Origin: Roseovarius sp. THAF27
GTDB taxonomy: Bacteria; Pseudomonadota; Alphaproteobacteria; Rhodobacterales; Rhodobacteraceae
Assembly (NCBI RefSeq): GCF_009363655.1
Contig: NZ_CP045393.1
Span: forward strand, 3,286,001-3,350,000
Direction: 5' to 3'
Length of the DNA stretch: 64,000 nt
Shown here: positions 1 through 17,934 of the stretch, one piece after another
Layout of the letters: the number at the start of each line of letters is the position of its first letter
How positions within the stretch are numbered: the first letter of the stretch is position 1
Translations under genes and position numbers: made by a program
Notes under the pieces: model-generated
What the model saw: only the letters and a program-made list of their open reading frames with translations
Database searches by the model: none
Told to the model about the DNA's origin: nothing

Positions 1-920
1 ACGCCCAGCGCCTCTTCCAGCTTGGCCGCGCCCCACTGCGCCGCCTGCCGCTGCATCCGGTCCCGCCGGGGGCCAAAGACCGGCGGGCGCACGCGGGCGA
101 TGCCCTGCCCCGGCCCGCCCGGATCGCTGGCCGCCGCGTAAAGCGTGCGGAAATGCCGGTTCGCGGCCATGCACAGGCCCACGGGCTGCACCCCCTGCGC
201 CCGCAGCCGCTTCATCACCGGGCCGATCTCGCCCGGCTTGGCCTCGGCCACCAGGTGCAGCACGTCGTCCAGGTCCGCCTCCACCGACACCGGCGCACAG
301 GCGGCGATATCCTCGGCGCTCAGGGGCGTGTCGTCGCCCCGCTTGTACAGCGCCAGCTTGTCCATCGTCTGGCGGAAATCGCCCGGATCGAGCGCGCGCG
401 CCAGCGCGTTCAGGTCCGTCATCGCGTCGCGCGGCACATCGCGCAGCCCCGCCTTGGACAGGACCGCCTCGATCTCGGCCCGGCCCGGCGGCTCGTCATA
501 GATCGCCGCGGCATAGGCATTCCTGTGCCCCTCGAAGAGCTTGCGCAGCTTCGACGTCGCCTTCAGGCTGCCGGCGGTCACCACCACCTGCGCATCGCCC
601 GGCTGCCAATCCTCCAGCGCCGCCGTCACCACCGGCGCCACGGTCTCGTTCGCATCCTCGACAAACGCCACGCGCGGCCCCGGAAAGAAGCCCTGCGCCT
701 TGACCGCGTCCAGCAGCATCGCGGGGTCCTTGCGCAACTCCGACGCGGGGATCCGCGTCAGCCGCATCTCCTCCTCGCCCTGCGGGCCGATCAGCGCGGC
801 AATCACCTCCTGCCGCTTCAGCGCCACGCGCATCGCGTCGGTGCCATAGATCAACAGGCCGGTCTTGTCGGGATCGGGCCGCGCGAAATAGGCCGGCGCA
901 TCGCGGGGCGACAGCTTCAT
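1..920 (-). CDS. holA: DNA polymerase III subunit delta (partial, C-terminus outside window)
   Basis: This gene encodes the delta subunit of the clamp loader, which opens the beta sliding clamp during replication. Reading leftwards from the ATG at 918-920, the frame is open to the window edge, giving about 306 residues of a protein that is usually near 340. The product begins [16 protein letters not shown] and contains LLIYGTDAMRVALKR, as expected for the HolA N-terminal domain, followed by a lid-like segment with ALDPGDFRQTMDKLALYK. The start overlaps the lptE stop by four bases (ATGA), so the two are translationally coupled. The order leuS-lptE-holA is a common alphaproteobacterial arrangement. 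The 3' end is not visible. Confidence 0.93.
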   Translation of the reverse strand, partial: MKLSPRDAPAYFARPDPDKTGLLIYGTDAMRVALKRQEVIAALIGPQGEEEMRLTRIPASELRKDPAMLLDAVKAQGFFPGPRVAFVEDANETVAPVVTAALEDWQPGDAQVVVTAGSLKATSKLRKLFEGHRNAYAAAIYDEPPGRAEIEAVLSKAGLRDVPRDAMTDLNALARALDPGDFRQTMDKLALYKRGDDTPLSAEDIAACAPVSVEADLDDVLHLVAEAKPGEIGPVMKRLRAQGVQPVGLCMAANRHFRTLYAAASDPGGPGQGIARVRPPVFGPRRDRMQRQAAQWGAAKLEEALG

Positions 921-1408
921 GCCGGCAGCTTGCCGGCCTCGGCGGTCAGCCGGTTCAGGATCTGGTCCCCCAGGATCACCATCAGCCGCGCCTCGGCGTC
1001 GCGCTGCGCCGCCTGCGTCGCCACGGTGGTGCCCGAGGCCGAGTAGGAGGTAAAGCTGTCCGCCTGTCCGCTCAGCACGACCGCGTTGCTGCGCAGATCG
1101 CGCAGCGCGTATGTCACCTTGCCCAGAAGGTTGTAGCGCGTGTTCACGTTGGCGCGCGAGATCGCGACCGCCTCTTCCGTCAGAATGATCGAATAGCCCA
1201 GCCCGTAGACCTGCCGCTCGCCGCGGCCCAGCCGCTCTTCGATATGGCGGGTCAGCAGGTAACCCGGCCGGCTGTTCGGCGCCTCTACCAGCACCGCGCC
1301 CTGCAAATTGTGGGCCGCGCCGCCCGGCGCATAGGCCGGCGCGAATCCACAGGCGGCCAGCCCCGCGGGCAGGCCCAGCAATACGAAACGACGGTTAAAC
1401 GACGACAT
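917..1408 (-). CDS. lptE: LPS-assembly lipoprotein LptE
   Basis: LptE is the outer-membrane lipoprotein that plugs the LptD barrel for lipopolysaccharide export. The 163-residue product has a short signal peptide with twin Arg at 6-7, a hydrophobic stretch, and a lipobox LAAC with Cys20 as the lipidated residue. The rest is a small, poorly conserved domain of typical LptE length. Its start lies inside the last codons of leuS (14 bp overlap) and its stop overlaps the holA start, so the three genes form one transcription unit. The assignment rests on lipobox, size and gene order more than on strong sequence motifs. Confidence 0.85.
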   Translation of the reverse strand: MSSFNRRFVLLGLPAGLAACGFAPAYAPGGAAHNLQGAVLVEAPNSRPGYLLTRHIEERLGRGERQVYGLGYSIILTEEAVAISRANVNTRYNLLGKVTYALRDLRSNAVVLSGQADSFTSYSASGTTVATQAAQRDAEARLMVILGDQILNRLTAEAGKLPA

Positions 1409-3947
1409 TCACGATCCGCCCGGGGACGACGATGACCTTCTTGGGCTGGGCCCCATCCAGCGACCTTGCCACAGCTTCGTGCGCCAGCGCGCGTTTTTCA
1501 ACCTCTGCCTTGTCCATGTCCTTGGGCACGCTGATTTCGGCCCGGCGCTTGCCGTTGACCTGGATCGGCAGGGTCACGCTGTCGTCGGTCAGCATCGCCT
1601 CGTCGGCCACCGGCCAGGGCGCCTGCGCCACAAGGCCCTCACCGCCCAGCATCGACCAAAGCTCTTCGGACAGATGCGGCGTCATGGGCGACATCAACTG
1701 AGCCAGAACCTGCGCCGCTGCCTTTTTCGCTTCCGCTCCGGCGCCCGATTTGGCCAACCCATTGGTGAACCCGTAAAGCTTGGCAATCGCCGCGTTGAAT
1801 CCAAAACTTTCCACGCCGCCCGTCACGTCCCTGATCGCCCGGTGCATGTCCTTCGCGAGCGCCTCATCCTCGGCGGCATTGGCCGGTGTCTCGTCCCCGG
1901 CAATCTCCGACACGATGCGGTGCACCCGCGCAAGGTGCTTGTGGGTCGCCTCGGCGCCCGCGGCGGTCCATTCCACGTCCCGCTCCGGCGGGCTGTCCGA
2001 CAGCACGAACCAGCGCGCGGTGTCGGCGCCGAAGGCGTCGATGATATTCACCGGGTCCACCACGTTCTTCTTTGATTTCGACATCTTGGCCGAGGCGATG
2101 ATCTGCACGGGCGTGCCATCGGCCAACTTGCCGTCGGTCACGTCCTCGGGCAGGTGATAGACCGGCCGGTCCTTGTCGTCGCGCGTCTGGTAGATCTCGT
2201 GCGTCACCATCCCTTGGGTGAACAGCGCGTCGAACGGCTCGATCGCCTTTTCCGGCAGGTGCCCGCAGATATGCATCGCCCGGGCAAAGAACCGACTGTA
2301 GAGCAGGTGCAGGATCGCGTGCTCGATGCCGCCGATATACTGGTCGACGTTCATCCAGTACTGGGCGTCCTCCATCCGCGTCGGAGTCTCCGCATCCGGG
2401 GCCGTGAACCGTGCGAAATACCAGGAGCTGTCCACGAAGGTGTCCATCGTGTCGGTCTCGCGCCGTGCATCCGCGCCGCAGCTCGGGCATTTGCAGTCGC
2501 GCCAGGTCGGATGCCGGTCCAGCGGGTTGCCGGGAATGCTGAAATCAATCGGCGTGCCACCCTCGTCATAGGGCAGTTCGACCGGCAGGTTTTCCTTTTT
2601 CTCGGGCACCACGCCGCAGGTGTCGCAATGCACCACCGGGATCGGACAGCCCCAGTAGCGTTGCCGCGACAACCCCCAGTCGCGCAGGCGATACTTCACC
2701 TGCCCGGTGCCAAGCCCCTTCTCCTCGAACCAGTCGATCGTGGCGTCGATGCCTTCCTGGCTCGTCGCCTCGCCGATGCCGGCGAAGTGGTCGATATATA
2801 TCACCGTCTCGGTCTTGGCAGGCACCAGCGCCTCGGTCTCCACCTCTTTTTCCTGACCGGGCAGGTAGAAGGCGTTTCGCACCTCGAGGCCGTATTTCCG
2901 CGCAAAGTCCAGGTCCCGCTGGTCATGCGCCGGACAACCGAAGACAGCACCCGTGCCGTAATCCATCAACACGAAGTTACCGACCCAGACCGGCAGCTCC
3001 CGCTCCGGCCAGACCGGGTGACGCACCGTGATCCCGGTGTCGATCCCCTTCTTCTCGGCCTTCTCCATCGCGGCCTCGGTGGTGTCCATCTTGCGCGTCT
3101 CCGCGATGAACGCCTCCAGTTCGGGATTGTCCTTTGCCAGTTCACGGCTCACCGGATGCTCCGGCGAGATCGCGATGAAACTTGCCCCGCGCATCGTGTC
3201 GGGGCGGGTCGAGTAACAGACGATGGGCGCACCCGCATCCGTCCGCTCGAACGGAATCTCGATGCCGCGCGACTTGCCGATCCAGTTCTCCTGCATCAGC
3301 CGCACCTTGGCGGGCCAGTCCTCCAGCCCGTCCAGCGCCTCCAACAGCTCTTCCGAGAAATCGGAAATCTTGAAGAACCACTGCGTCAGCTCGCGCTTTT
3401 CCACCTCGGCGCCGGACCGCCAGCCCTTGCCGTCGATCACCTGCTCGTTGGCCAGCACGGTCATGTCCACCGGGTCCCAGTTCACCACCGCATTCTTGCG
3501 GTAAACCAGCCCCTTTTCCAGGAAATCCAGAAACAGCGCTTGCTGCTGGCCATAGTACTCGGGATCACAGGTGGCGAATTCCCGGCTCCAGTCGATCGAC
3601 AGGCCCAAGGGCTTCATCTGTCCCCGCATGTCGGCGATGTTGCCATAGGTCCAGTCCTTGGGATGCCCCCCCGACGCCATCGCGGCATTTTCCGCGGGCA
3701 TCCCGAACGCGTCCCAGCCCATCGGATGCAGCACGCTGTGGCCGGTGGCCAGGCGGTATCGCGCGATCACGTCGCCCATCGTGTAGTTGCGCACATGCCC
3801 CATGTGGATGCGCCCCGACGGATAGGGAAACATCTCCAGCACATAGTATTTCGGCTTGTCCCGCGACCGTTCGGCCCGGAAGATCCCGGCCTCGTCCCAG
3901 GCGCTTTGCCATTTCGCTTCGATATCGGCGGCAGAATAACGCGACAT
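1395..3947 (-). CDS. leuS: Leucine--tRNA ligase
   Basis: Class I aminoacyl-tRNA synthetase that charges tRNA-Leu. The product is 850 residues from ATG 3945-3947, close to the usual 860. The HIGH signature appears as HMGH at 48-51 and KMSKS at 621-625. The middle holds the CP1 editing domain with the T-rich motif STRPDTMRG, and a CxxC zinc-like pair follows (HCDTCG, CPSCGAD). The open frame extends 51 codons further upstream, but that extension has no homology and would run through the palindrome cluster at 4041-4108. A purine-rich AAGGGA precedes the chosen start. It is the first gene of the leuS-lptE-holA unit and is divergent from the glycosyltransferase. Confidence 0.97.
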   Translation of the reverse strand: MSRYSAADIEAKWQSAWDEAGIFRAERSRDKPKYYVLEMFPYPSGRIHMGHVRNYTMGDVIARYRLATGHSVLHPMGWDAFGMPAENAAMASGGHPKDWTYGNIADMRGQMKPLGLSIDWSREFATCDPEYYGQQQALFLDFLEKGLVYRKNAVVNWDPVDMTVLANEQVIDGKGWRSGAEVEKRELTQWFFKISDFSEELLEALDGLEDWPAKVRLMQENWIGKSRGIEIPFERTDAGAPIVCYSTRPDTMRGASFIAISPEHPVSRELAKDNPELEAFIAETRKMDTTEAAMEKAEKKGIDTGITVRHPVWPERELPVWVGNFVLMDYGTGAVFGCPAHDQRDLDFARKYGLEVRNAFYLPGQEKEVETEALVPAKTETVIYIDHFAGIGEATSQEGIDATIDWFEEKGLGTGQVKYRLRDWGLSRQRYWGCPIPVVHCDTCGVVPEKKENLPVELPYDEGGTPIDFSIPGNPLDRHPTWRDCKCPSCGADARRETDTMDTFVDSSWYFARFTAPDAETPTRMEDAQYWMNVDQYIGGIEHAILHLLYSRFFARAMHICGHLPEKAIEPFDALFTQGMVTHEIYQTRDDKDRPVYHLPEDVTDGKLADGTPVQIIASAKMSKSKKNVVDPVNIIDAFGADTARWFVLSDSPPERDVEWTAAGAEATHKHLARVHRIVSEIAGDETPANAAEDEALAKDMHRAIRDVTGGVESFGFNAAIAKLYGFTNGLAKSGAGAEAKKAAAQVLAQLMSPMTPHLSEELWSMLGGEGLVAQAPWPVADEAMLTDDSVTLPIQVNGKRRAEISVPKDMDKAEVEKRALAHEAVARSLDGAQPKKVIVVPGRIVNVVV

Positions 3948-4040
3948 GACCCGATCGGTCCCTTGTTTCTCAAACTCCAAAGGGTGATAGGGCCCCGCGC
4001 CCGCAGGGTCCAGTGCGCAGCGGGCAAAAATCAGGCGTAA

Positions 4041-4108
4041 CCGATTTCTTGCAAGAAATCGGGCCGGAAAATCCGAATTTTCCGACGCGGAATTTTGCAA
4101 AATTCCGC
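4041..4108. repeat. Triplet of AT-rich palindromes
   Basis: Three inverted repeats lie in 68 bp between divergent leuS and the glycosyltransferase gene: a perfect 22-nt palindrome at 4041-4062 (centre TTGCAA), a hairpin at 4065-4084 with 8-bp arms CGGAAAAT/ATTTTCCG, and a perfect 22-nt palindrome at 4087-4108 (centre TTGCAA). They are much more AT-rich than the surroundings. They resemble the doublets at 7201-7247, 59513-59562 and 63970-63991. They may be folded RNA or DNA sites or mobile palindromic units; the function is unknown. Confidence 0.8.
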
Positions 4109-4147
4109 CCCGCCGCTATAAGCCGGAAAAAACGCACAGGCAATTGC

Positions 4148-5395
4148 ATGAAAATCCTCTTCATACATCAGAATTTTCCCGGCCAATACAAACATCTGGC
4201 ACCCTTGCTGGCCTCGCGCGGACACCACTGCGTGGCCCTGACGATCAAGGTCGACAAGCCGATCAACTGGAACGGCGTGCAGGTTGTCCCCTACACTCTG
4301 CCCAAACGCGCGGCCCAGAACCTGCACCCGTGGCTCGTCGATCTCGACACCAAGGTCACCCGCGGCGACGCCTGCTACCGCGCCGCCCGCACGATGAAGG
4401 AAAACGGCTACGCGCCCGACCTCATCCTGGCGCATCACGGCTGGGGCGAATCGATGTTCCTGCGCGATGTCTGGCCCGATGCGCGGCTTGCCATCTACTG
4501 CGAACTCTACCACCTTGCCGATGACCAGCACCTCGACTTCGACCCCGAATTCGCCAAGTCGGACCGTGGACTTCAGGCGCTGCGCATCCGGATGAAGAAC
4601 ATCAACAATCACCTGCATTTTCCCTTTGCCGACGCCGGGATAAGCCCCACGCGGTTCCAGGCCGATACCTTCCCTGCCGACTTCCGCGACAAGATCACCG
4701 TCTCGCATGACGGCATCGACACGCTCACCGCCTGTCCCAAGCCCGATGTCCGGCTGACGATCAAAGGCCAGGTCGACGTCACCCGGGACGACGAGGTCAT
4801 CACGTTCGTCAACCGGAACCTCGAACCCTATCGCGGCTACCACATCTTCATGCGCGCCCTGCCGCGCCTTCTGCGCGAGCGGCCCAACGCCCGCATCCTG
4901 ATCGTCGGCGGCGACGAGGTCAGCTATGGCGCCGCCCCGCCCAAGGGGCAGACCTGGAAACAGATTTTCCTCGACGAGGTGCGCGACCAGATCCCGGATG
5001 CCGATATGGCCCGGGTACATTTCCTGGGCCGCATCCCCTACGACCAGTTCCTGCGTCTCTTGCAGGTCAGCCGCGTGCATGTCTACCTGACCTACCCCTT
5101 CGTGCTCAGCTGGTCGTTGATGGAATCGATGTCCTGCGGCGCGGCGATCGTCGCCAGCGACACCACGCCCGTGCGCGAGGTGATTCGCCACGACGAAACC
5201 GGCCGGCTGGTCGATTTCTTCGACGGCGAAGCATTGGTCGACGAAGTTTGCGCCCTCTTGGAAGACGAGCCTGCCCGGCGCAGGCTCGGCGCCGCGGCGC
5301 GCGACCTCATGCGCGAGAATTACGATCTTCAAACGATCTGCCTGCCACGGCAACTCGACTGGATTTCCAGCGTGATGGACGGTGCGAAGGTCTGA
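4148..5395 (+). CDS. Glycosyltransferase, GT4 family (GT-B fold)
   Basis: A 415-residue cytoplasmic sugar transferase. The N-terminus MKILFIHQNFPGQYKHLAP matches the N-terminal domain typical of one group of GT4 enzymes (Gkyco_trans_4_3 type, from memory). The C-terminal Rossmann half contains FVNRNLEPYRGYHIFMRALP and the donor-binding region SWSLMESMSCGAAIVASD. ATG 4148 was chosen because the upstream extension of the frame would translate the palindrome cluster. It is divergent from leuS and converges on the DUF3576 gene, so it is probably monocistronic. It may act in exopolysaccharide or glycolipid synthesis; donor and acceptor cannot be read from sequence. Confidence 0.85.
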   Translation: MKILFIHQNFPGQYKHLAPLLASRGHHCVALTIKVDKPINWNGVQVVPYTLPKRAAQNLHPWLVDLDTKVTRGDACYRAARTMKENGYAPDLILAHHGWGESMFLRDVWPDARLAIYCELYHLADDQHLDFDPEFAKSDRGLQALRIRMKNINNHLHFPFADAGISPTRFQADTFPADFRDKITVSHDGIDTLTACPKPDVRLTIKGQVDVTRDDEVITFVNRNLEPYRGYHIFMRALPRLLRERPNARILIVGGDEVSYGAAPPKGQTWKQIFLDEVRDQIPDADMARVHFLGRIPYDQFLRLLQVSRVHVYLTYPFVLSWSLMESMSCGAAIVASDTTPVREVIRHDETGRLVDFFDGEALVDEVCALLEDEPARRRLGAAARDLMRENYDLQTICLPRQLDWISSVMDGAKV

Positions 5396-5418
5396 CGCCG
5401 GTCAGGCGGCAGGCCCGG

Positions 5419-5907
5419 TCAGAACCGTTCCGCCTGCGTGCGCAGCTGACGCGCGCGGCTCAGGATCGCGTCCTCGATGGCGCGTTGCGTGCCCGCCGCA
5501 ACCGGGCCGCTTTGCGATTGCAGCGCCACGTTCAGCGCCCGCGCATCCAGCGCCGGATCGCTGATCAGGACGGTCGCGCGATAGGCGCGCCCGCCGCCCG
5601 GCGGCCTGCCGTAGCCGGTCGAAATCACGCCGGTGAACGGGTCCGCGCTTTGCACCGGAAGAAAATCAAGCACCTCCAGCGAAGCGGTCCAGAGAAAGCG
5701 GTTCACCCGGATCCCCGCCGAGCCGTCGTTCTTGAACGCGTCGAACAGGCTCGTGCCCCCGGTCGCGGCCGTCGGTGTCTGGTTCCGACCGCCTTCCACC
5801 TTATACGCATCAGGGTTCAGCTTGCCGTTTCTGAACGTGCTGCAAGACGCCAGCAAACCTATGCTCGCCAACAGCACCACCGCGCTTTTCAAAGGGGATT
5901 TGAACAT
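5419..5907 (-). CDS. DUF3576 family lipoprotein
   Basis: A 162-residue predicted lipoprotein beginning MFKSPLKSAVVLLASIG, with lipobox LLASC (Cys about residue 22). The mature part is a compact domain with the segment GIRVNRFLWTASLEVLDFLP typical of DUF3576, a family seen in alphaproteobacteria and of unknown function. ATG 5905-5907 was chosen over an upstream extension because it puts the signal peptide at the N-terminus. It is convergent with the glycosyltransferase (23 bp apart) and divergent from yggS. Confidence 0.82.
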   Translation of the reverse strand: MFKSPLKSAVVLLASIGLLASCSTFRNGKLNPDAYKVEGGRNQTPTAATGGTSLFDAFKNDGSAGIRVNRFLWTASLEVLDFLPVQSADPFTGVISTGYGRPPGGGRAYRATVLISDPALDARALNVALQSQSGPVAAGTQRAIEDAILSRARQLRTQAERF

Positions 5908-6080
5908 TCCACCACCCGTTCCAGTTTTCCCCTCATTATCCAACGAAAAGAACCTCGGCAAGGTTGTTTCCCCCGCCCGTGCCGGAATGCGGGCGAACTG
6001 TGGTCGCACCGCGTCGGGATTTGCGCACCCGCCGCGCCTGTGGCACTACCTTTGCAGGCATCAAGGATCGGATCGACACG

Positions 6081-6734
6081 ATGAGTTTGCACGACATCAA
6101 AACCCGCATCGCGGCCGCCGAACAGGACGCGGGCCGTCCCGCCGGATCGGTCAGCCTCATTGCCGTGTCCAAGGTTCAGCCGGACGCGCGCGTGACTGCG
6201 GTCCTGGACGAGGGCCACCGCGTCTTCGGCGAGAACCGCGTACAGGAAGCCGCCGGCAAATGGCCCGGCTTCCGCGAGAGCTATGACGGCGTCGAGTTGC
6301 ATCTCATCGGCCCGCTTCAGACCAACAAGACACGCCAGGCGTTCGAGCTCTTCGATACGATCCATTCGGTCGACCGTCCCAAGCTGGCCAGGACCATCGC
6401 CCGCATCGCGCAGGAAGAAGGTCACTGCCCGGGCCTCTTCATCCAGGTCAACACCGGCGAGGAAGACCAGAAAGCCGGCATCCTGCCCTCCGAGGCGGAC
6501 GCCTTCGTCGCCGACTGCCGTGATCTCGACCTCACGATCGAGGGGCTCATGTGCATCCCGCCGGTGGACGAGGAAGCCAGCCTGCATTTCTCTCTCCTGG
6601 CCAAGATCGCAGAGCGCAACGGCCTGTCCGGCCTGTCGATGGGCATGAGCGGCGATTTCGAACGCGCCATCGCGCTTGGCGCCACCCATGTCCGCGTCGG
6701 CAGCGCCATCTTCGGCGAGCGCGAACACGATTAA
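6081..6734 (+). CDS. yggS: YggS family pyridoxal-phosphate homeostasis protein
   Basis: A PLP-binding, fold-type III barrel protein (PLPHP/COG0325) that buffers pyridoxal phosphate and affects amino-acid and keto-acid balance. It is 217 residues from ATG 6081. The PLP lysine is Lys31 in LIAVSKVQP. Other family landmarks are FGENRVQEA, HLIGPLQTNK and LSMGMSGDFERAI, followed by VRVGSAIFG near the C-terminus. The longer upstream frame is not supported by homology. It stands alone between a divergent lipoprotein gene and the secreted PEBP-like gene. Confidence 0.95.
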   Translation: MSLHDIKTRIAAAEQDAGRPAGSVSLIAVSKVQPDARVTAVLDEGHRVFGENRVQEAAGKWPGFRESYDGVELHLIGPLQTNKTRQAFELFDTIHSVDRPKLARTIARIAQEEGHCPGLFIQVNTGEEDQKAGILPSEADAFVADCRDLDLTIEGLMCIPPVDEEASLHFSLLAKIAERNGLSGLSMGMSGDFERAIALGATHVRVGSAIFGEREHD

Positions 6735-6802
6735 ACGCTAGGTGAAACCTTGGCGCTGACCTAACCTTGCCGTGACTGCAGCACAGCACCGGGAGAATCG
6801 GA

Positions 6803-7192
6803 ATGCGTCTCATATCCACCGCGCTTGTCGCGCTCGTCTTGTCCGCCGGCGTTGCCGCGGCCGAGTTCACCCTCGGCTTCGACTGGGGCGACATTCCCCG
6901 CTGCACCTCCGGACGCCCCAACACGGTCGGCAGCCCGGCCTTCGTCCTGCGCGGGGTTCCGGCGGGCACGACCACGATCCAGTTCCGGCTGAAGGACCTG
7001 AACGTGCCAAGCTACAATCACGGCGGCGGCACGGTAAAGGTGGGACGCGACGGCAAACTGCCATTCGGCGTCTTCAAATACAAAAGCCCCTGCCCGCCCG
7101 GCGGCACCCATACCTACGAATGGACCGCGACGGCCAGGTCGGGCAACAGCACACTGGCCACCGCCAAGGCCCGCCGCAAATACCCGGAATGA
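6803..7192 (+). CDS. Secreted PEBP/YbhB-like protein
   Basis: A 129-residue protein with a clear signal peptide (MRLISTALVALVLSAGVAAA). The mature part has the phosphatidylethanolamine-binding-protein pattern: FRLKDLNVPSYNHGGG followed by YKSPCPPGGTHTYEWT, which matches the GPCPPxGxHxY motif of the YbhB/YbcL branch. The DPDAP-type first half is weakly conserved. The likely location is the periplasm; ligand and role are unknown. It lies just downstream of yggS (68 bp) and is followed by a palindrome pair at 7201-7247. Confidence 0.7.
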   Translation: MRLISTALVALVLSAGVAAAEFTLGFDWGDIPRCTSGRPNTVGSPAFVLRGVPAGTTTIQFRLKDLNVPSYNHGGGTVKVGRDGKLPFGVFKYKSPCPPGGTHTYEWTATARSGNSTLATAKARRKYPE

Positions 7193-7200
7193 CGCCGGGA

Positions 7201-7247
7201 CCAAAAGTATTTCAAAGACTTTTGGCAATTTCCTTTCAAAGGAAATT
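7201..7247. repeat. Doublet of AT-rich palindromes between convergent genes
   Basis: The first hairpin has 8-bp arms CCAAAAGT (7201-7208) and ACTTTTGG (7218-7225). The second is a near-perfect palindrome, AATTTCCTTT (7227-7236) and AAAGGAAATT (7238-7247) around a single C. It begins 8 nt after the stop of the PEBP-like gene and lies about 70 nt before the end of the convergent transpeptidase gene, so it could terminate transcription. It belongs to the same structural class as 4041-4108 and 59513-59562. Confidence 0.75.
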
Positions 7248-7316
7248 CCCGCGCCAGCGGCACCGACGCGCTGCCACCCGGATACCGACGCGATACCGAT
7301 ATGCGTTTGGACGCGT

Positions 7317-7814
7317 TCACCCCGGCACGATCAGCCGCGTCCCCATGGTGATCCTCCCAGCGATCCAGCGCAGGTGATCCGGCCGGAACGCCACGCATCC
7401 CGCCGTGGGATAGCCCGGACGACGCCAGCGGTGCAGAAAGATGCAAGACCCCTTGCCGCGCTCTGCCCTCGGCCAGTTCCAGTCGGTAATGATCACCAGG
7501 TCATAGAGCGGATCGGCCCGCCGCAGGACCTCGTGCGAATGCGGGTAGGGCTTTGAAACCATGAGGTTATAATCCTCGTGGCCCGGGTCGTCCGACCACA
7601 GGTCGCCCGGCCGGATCGGCACCGCCCAGTCCGCGGGCCGTGCCATGCGGTCAGGCCGGTACAGCATTCCGACGATTTCATGCATGCCCACCGGCGTCGC
7701 GCCATCGCCCTCGTGCTTGTCGCGCGACAGCCCGCAGCGCCCGACCGTGCACGGAAAGCGCCGCCCCCGAAACCGCACCCCCATCGGCGTCAGCAACAAA
7801 TCCCCAGGCCTCAT
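7317..7814 (-). CDS. L,D-transpeptidase catalytic-domain protein (YkuD-like)
   Basis: A 165-residue protein whose C-terminal half carries the active-site motif HRWRRPGYPTAGCVAF, with His128 and the catalytic Cys140 in the order of YkuD-type L,D-transpeptidases. Such enzymes form 3-3 cross-links or anchor proteins to peptidoglycan. No signal peptide is visible on the product as called, so either the start lies elsewhere or export is unusual. The ATG (7812-7814) overlaps the amidase stop (ATGA), indicating co-translation with the upstream gene. Confidence 0.8.
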   Translation of the reverse strand: MRPGDLLLTPMGVRFRGRRFPCTVGRCGLSRDKHEGDGATPVGMHEIVGMLYRPDRMARPADWAVPIRPGDLWSDDPGHEDYNLMVSKPYPHSHEVLRRADPLYDLVIITDWNWPRAERGKGSCIFLHRWRRPGYPTAGCVAFRPDHLRWIAGRITMGTRLIVPG

Positions 7815-9244
7815 CCCGCAAGTCCCTCCGGCATGGCCGCATTGGGAAGGAACATCTCAGGCGCTTGATTTTCATAGAGAAAAGCCGCCTCGAATACCCT
7901 TTCATCCGCGAATGTCGGCCCTACGATCTGCATCCCCGTGGGCACCCCGTGCCGGTCGCGCCCCGTGGGTACGGACATCACGGGACAATTGTGCAGCATG
8001 TTGAACTGGTGTGTCAGAACCCAGCCATATTCAGGGTCCACCTCGCGCCCCGCCACGGTGAATCCCGGCCCGACCGGGTCGTGATCCGCCCGCACGCTGC
8101 CCACCGACAGGGTCGGGCATATGAAAACGTCCACTTCCTCCAGGATCGCGCCCAGCCGCTGATACATCTCGTGCTGCACCTCCCAGCTTTGTGCCACATC
8201 GTCCGGGCCCAGCCTTGCCGCCGCCTCCGCCGTGGCGATGGCATAGTCCGTCATCCGCTCGCGGTACTTTTCCAGCGCCCACAGCGGGGCCCGTCCGAAA
8301 TGCATCGCCAGATACCAGCGCATCGCCGCCTCGTCCACGCGCACATCCCATCCGACGTCCACCGGCAGGACCTCGCACCCCGCGCCTCGAAAAACATCCA
8401 GCGCTGCCAACGTGTTACGCTGCACATCCTCGTCGATCGGCACATATCCAAGGTCCATCGAGAACGCGATCTTCAGTGGCCGTCCCGTGCCACCCATCGG
8501 CAACACGACACGCTCGCGCAGACTGTCGTGGTCGCGCTGATGCGGCCCCGACACGATGTTCTGTCCCAGCGCGCAATCCGCCACGCTCCGGCTCAGGAAA
8601 CCGCAATGATTGTAGCGGTCGAAATTCGCCGGCGGCCCGTCCGGGTTGCGCCCGTGCGGCGGCTTGTAGCCCACCAGCCCGCAGGCACTGGCCGGAATAC
8701 GGATCGACCCGCCGATATCGGTGCCCGTGGCCAGCGGCACCATCCCCGCCGCCAGCGCCGCCGCCGACCCGCCCGACGAACCGCCTGGGCTGTAATCGCG
8801 ATTGAACGGATTGCGCGTCACCCCGAACCGCTCCGACCGGCAGACGCCGGAAAGGCAGAACTCCGGCGTGGTGGTGCGCGCCGGTATGATTGCGCCGGCC
8901 GCCAGCAGACGCTCGACCATCGGGTCGGACCGCGTTTCGACCTCGTACCCCATCGACCAGGACCCTTGCGTGGTGCGTTGCCCCGCGACCCGCTGCGCGT
9001 CCTTCACCGCCACCGGCAGACCCTCAAGCACCCGGGCCGTGCCGTTTTCATAAGCGGCTTCGGCTCCGCGCGCCGCGTCCAGCGCGTCGTCGAAAAAGGC
9101 TTCCGTATAGGCGTTCAGGCCCGGGTTCACCGCCTCGGTCCGGGCAATCAGTGCCTCCAGATACGCCACCGGCGACAGGTCACCCGCCTTGAACCGGGCC
9201 AGGACATCGCTCGCGGAAAGATAGCAAAGATCATTATCGGACAT
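7811..9244 (-). CDS. Amidase (amidase signature family)
   Basis: A 477-residue serine hydrolase of the amidase signature family. The Ser-cisSer-Lys triad is visible: Lys81 in PVAVKDA, cis-Ser156 in [11 protein letters not shown], and nucleophile Ser180 in [14 protein letters not shown]. The substrate is not predictable; relatives hydrolyse diverse amides, and it is not GatA, since no gatB or gatC is adjacent. ATG 9242-9244 ([10 protein letters not shown]) is preceded by GAGAG; an in-frame ATG nine bases upstream is an alternative. It is co-transcribed with the L,D-transpeptidase-like gene and separated from rpoC by a strong terminator. Confidence 0.9.
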   Translation of the reverse strand: MSDNDLCYLSASDVLARFKAGDLSPVAYLEALIARTEAVNPGLNAYTEAFFDDALDAARGAEAAYENGTARVLEGLPVAVKDAQRVAGQRTTQGSWSMGYEVETRSDPMVERLLAAGAIIPARTTTPEFCLSGVCRSERFGVTRNPFNRDYSPGGSSGGSAAALAAGMVPLATGTDIGGSIRIPASACGLVGYKPPHGRNPDGPPANFDRYNHCGFLSRSVADCALGQNIVSGPHQRDHDSLRERVVLPMGGTGRPLKIAFSMDLGYVPIDEDVQRNTLAALDVFRGAGCEVLPVDVGWDVRVDEAAMRWYLAMHFGRAPLWALEKYRERMTDYAIATAEAAARLGPDDVAQSWEVQHEMYQRLGAILEEVDVFICPTLSVGSVRADHDPVGPGFTVAGREVDPEYGWVLTHQFNMLHNCPVMSVPTGRDRHGVPTGMQIVGPTFADERVFEAAFLYENQAPEMFLPNAAMPEGLAG

Positions 9245-9324
9245 GGTGACTCTCATGCGGTCAACATGTCGAAAACCGATGAGGGTTGAAAGCCCGACCA
9301 AGCAATAGACATCCTCCAAATGAA

Positions 9325-9351
9325 AAAGGCCCCGCCGGTGACGGGGCCTTT
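9325..9351 (-). terminator. rpoC (rpoBC operon) terminator
   Basis: A 10-bp GC-rich stem (AAAGGCCCCG/CGGGGCCTTT) with a 7-nt loop, 21 nt after the rpoC stop. On the minus strand the stem runs into TTTTTC, as in an intrinsic terminator. Confidence 0.88.
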
Positions 9352-9371
9352 CTTAAGTCCTTTGCGCGGGA

Positions 9372-13613
<4,242 letters not shown>

Positions 13614-13651
13614 TTCGAATTCCTAAAAAAGAGGAGCGTAGGAGGGGGCGA

Positions 13652-13705
13652 CGCGTGGGGTACACCCACCCTACGAATTGCCCGTAGGATGGGTGACAAC
13701 CCACG
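13652..13705. repeat. Inverted pair of REP elements between rpoB and rpoC
   Basis: Copy A reads on the minus strand from 13674 to 13652 (GTAGGGTGGGTGTACCCCAC). Copy B reads on the plus strand from 13684 to 13705 (GTAGGATGGGTGACAACCCA then CG). Each has the tetranucleotide GTAG followed by a small hairpin. Copy B abuts the rpoB stop codon. The arrangement resembles a BIME (paired REPs). Confidence 0.85.
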
Positions 13706-17872
<4,167 letters not shown>

Positions 17873-17934
17873 GTGACAAGTCACCTTTCATTTCTCACCG
17901 GTCCTGCACGCTGTCGGGCCACAGCGGCAGAGCC

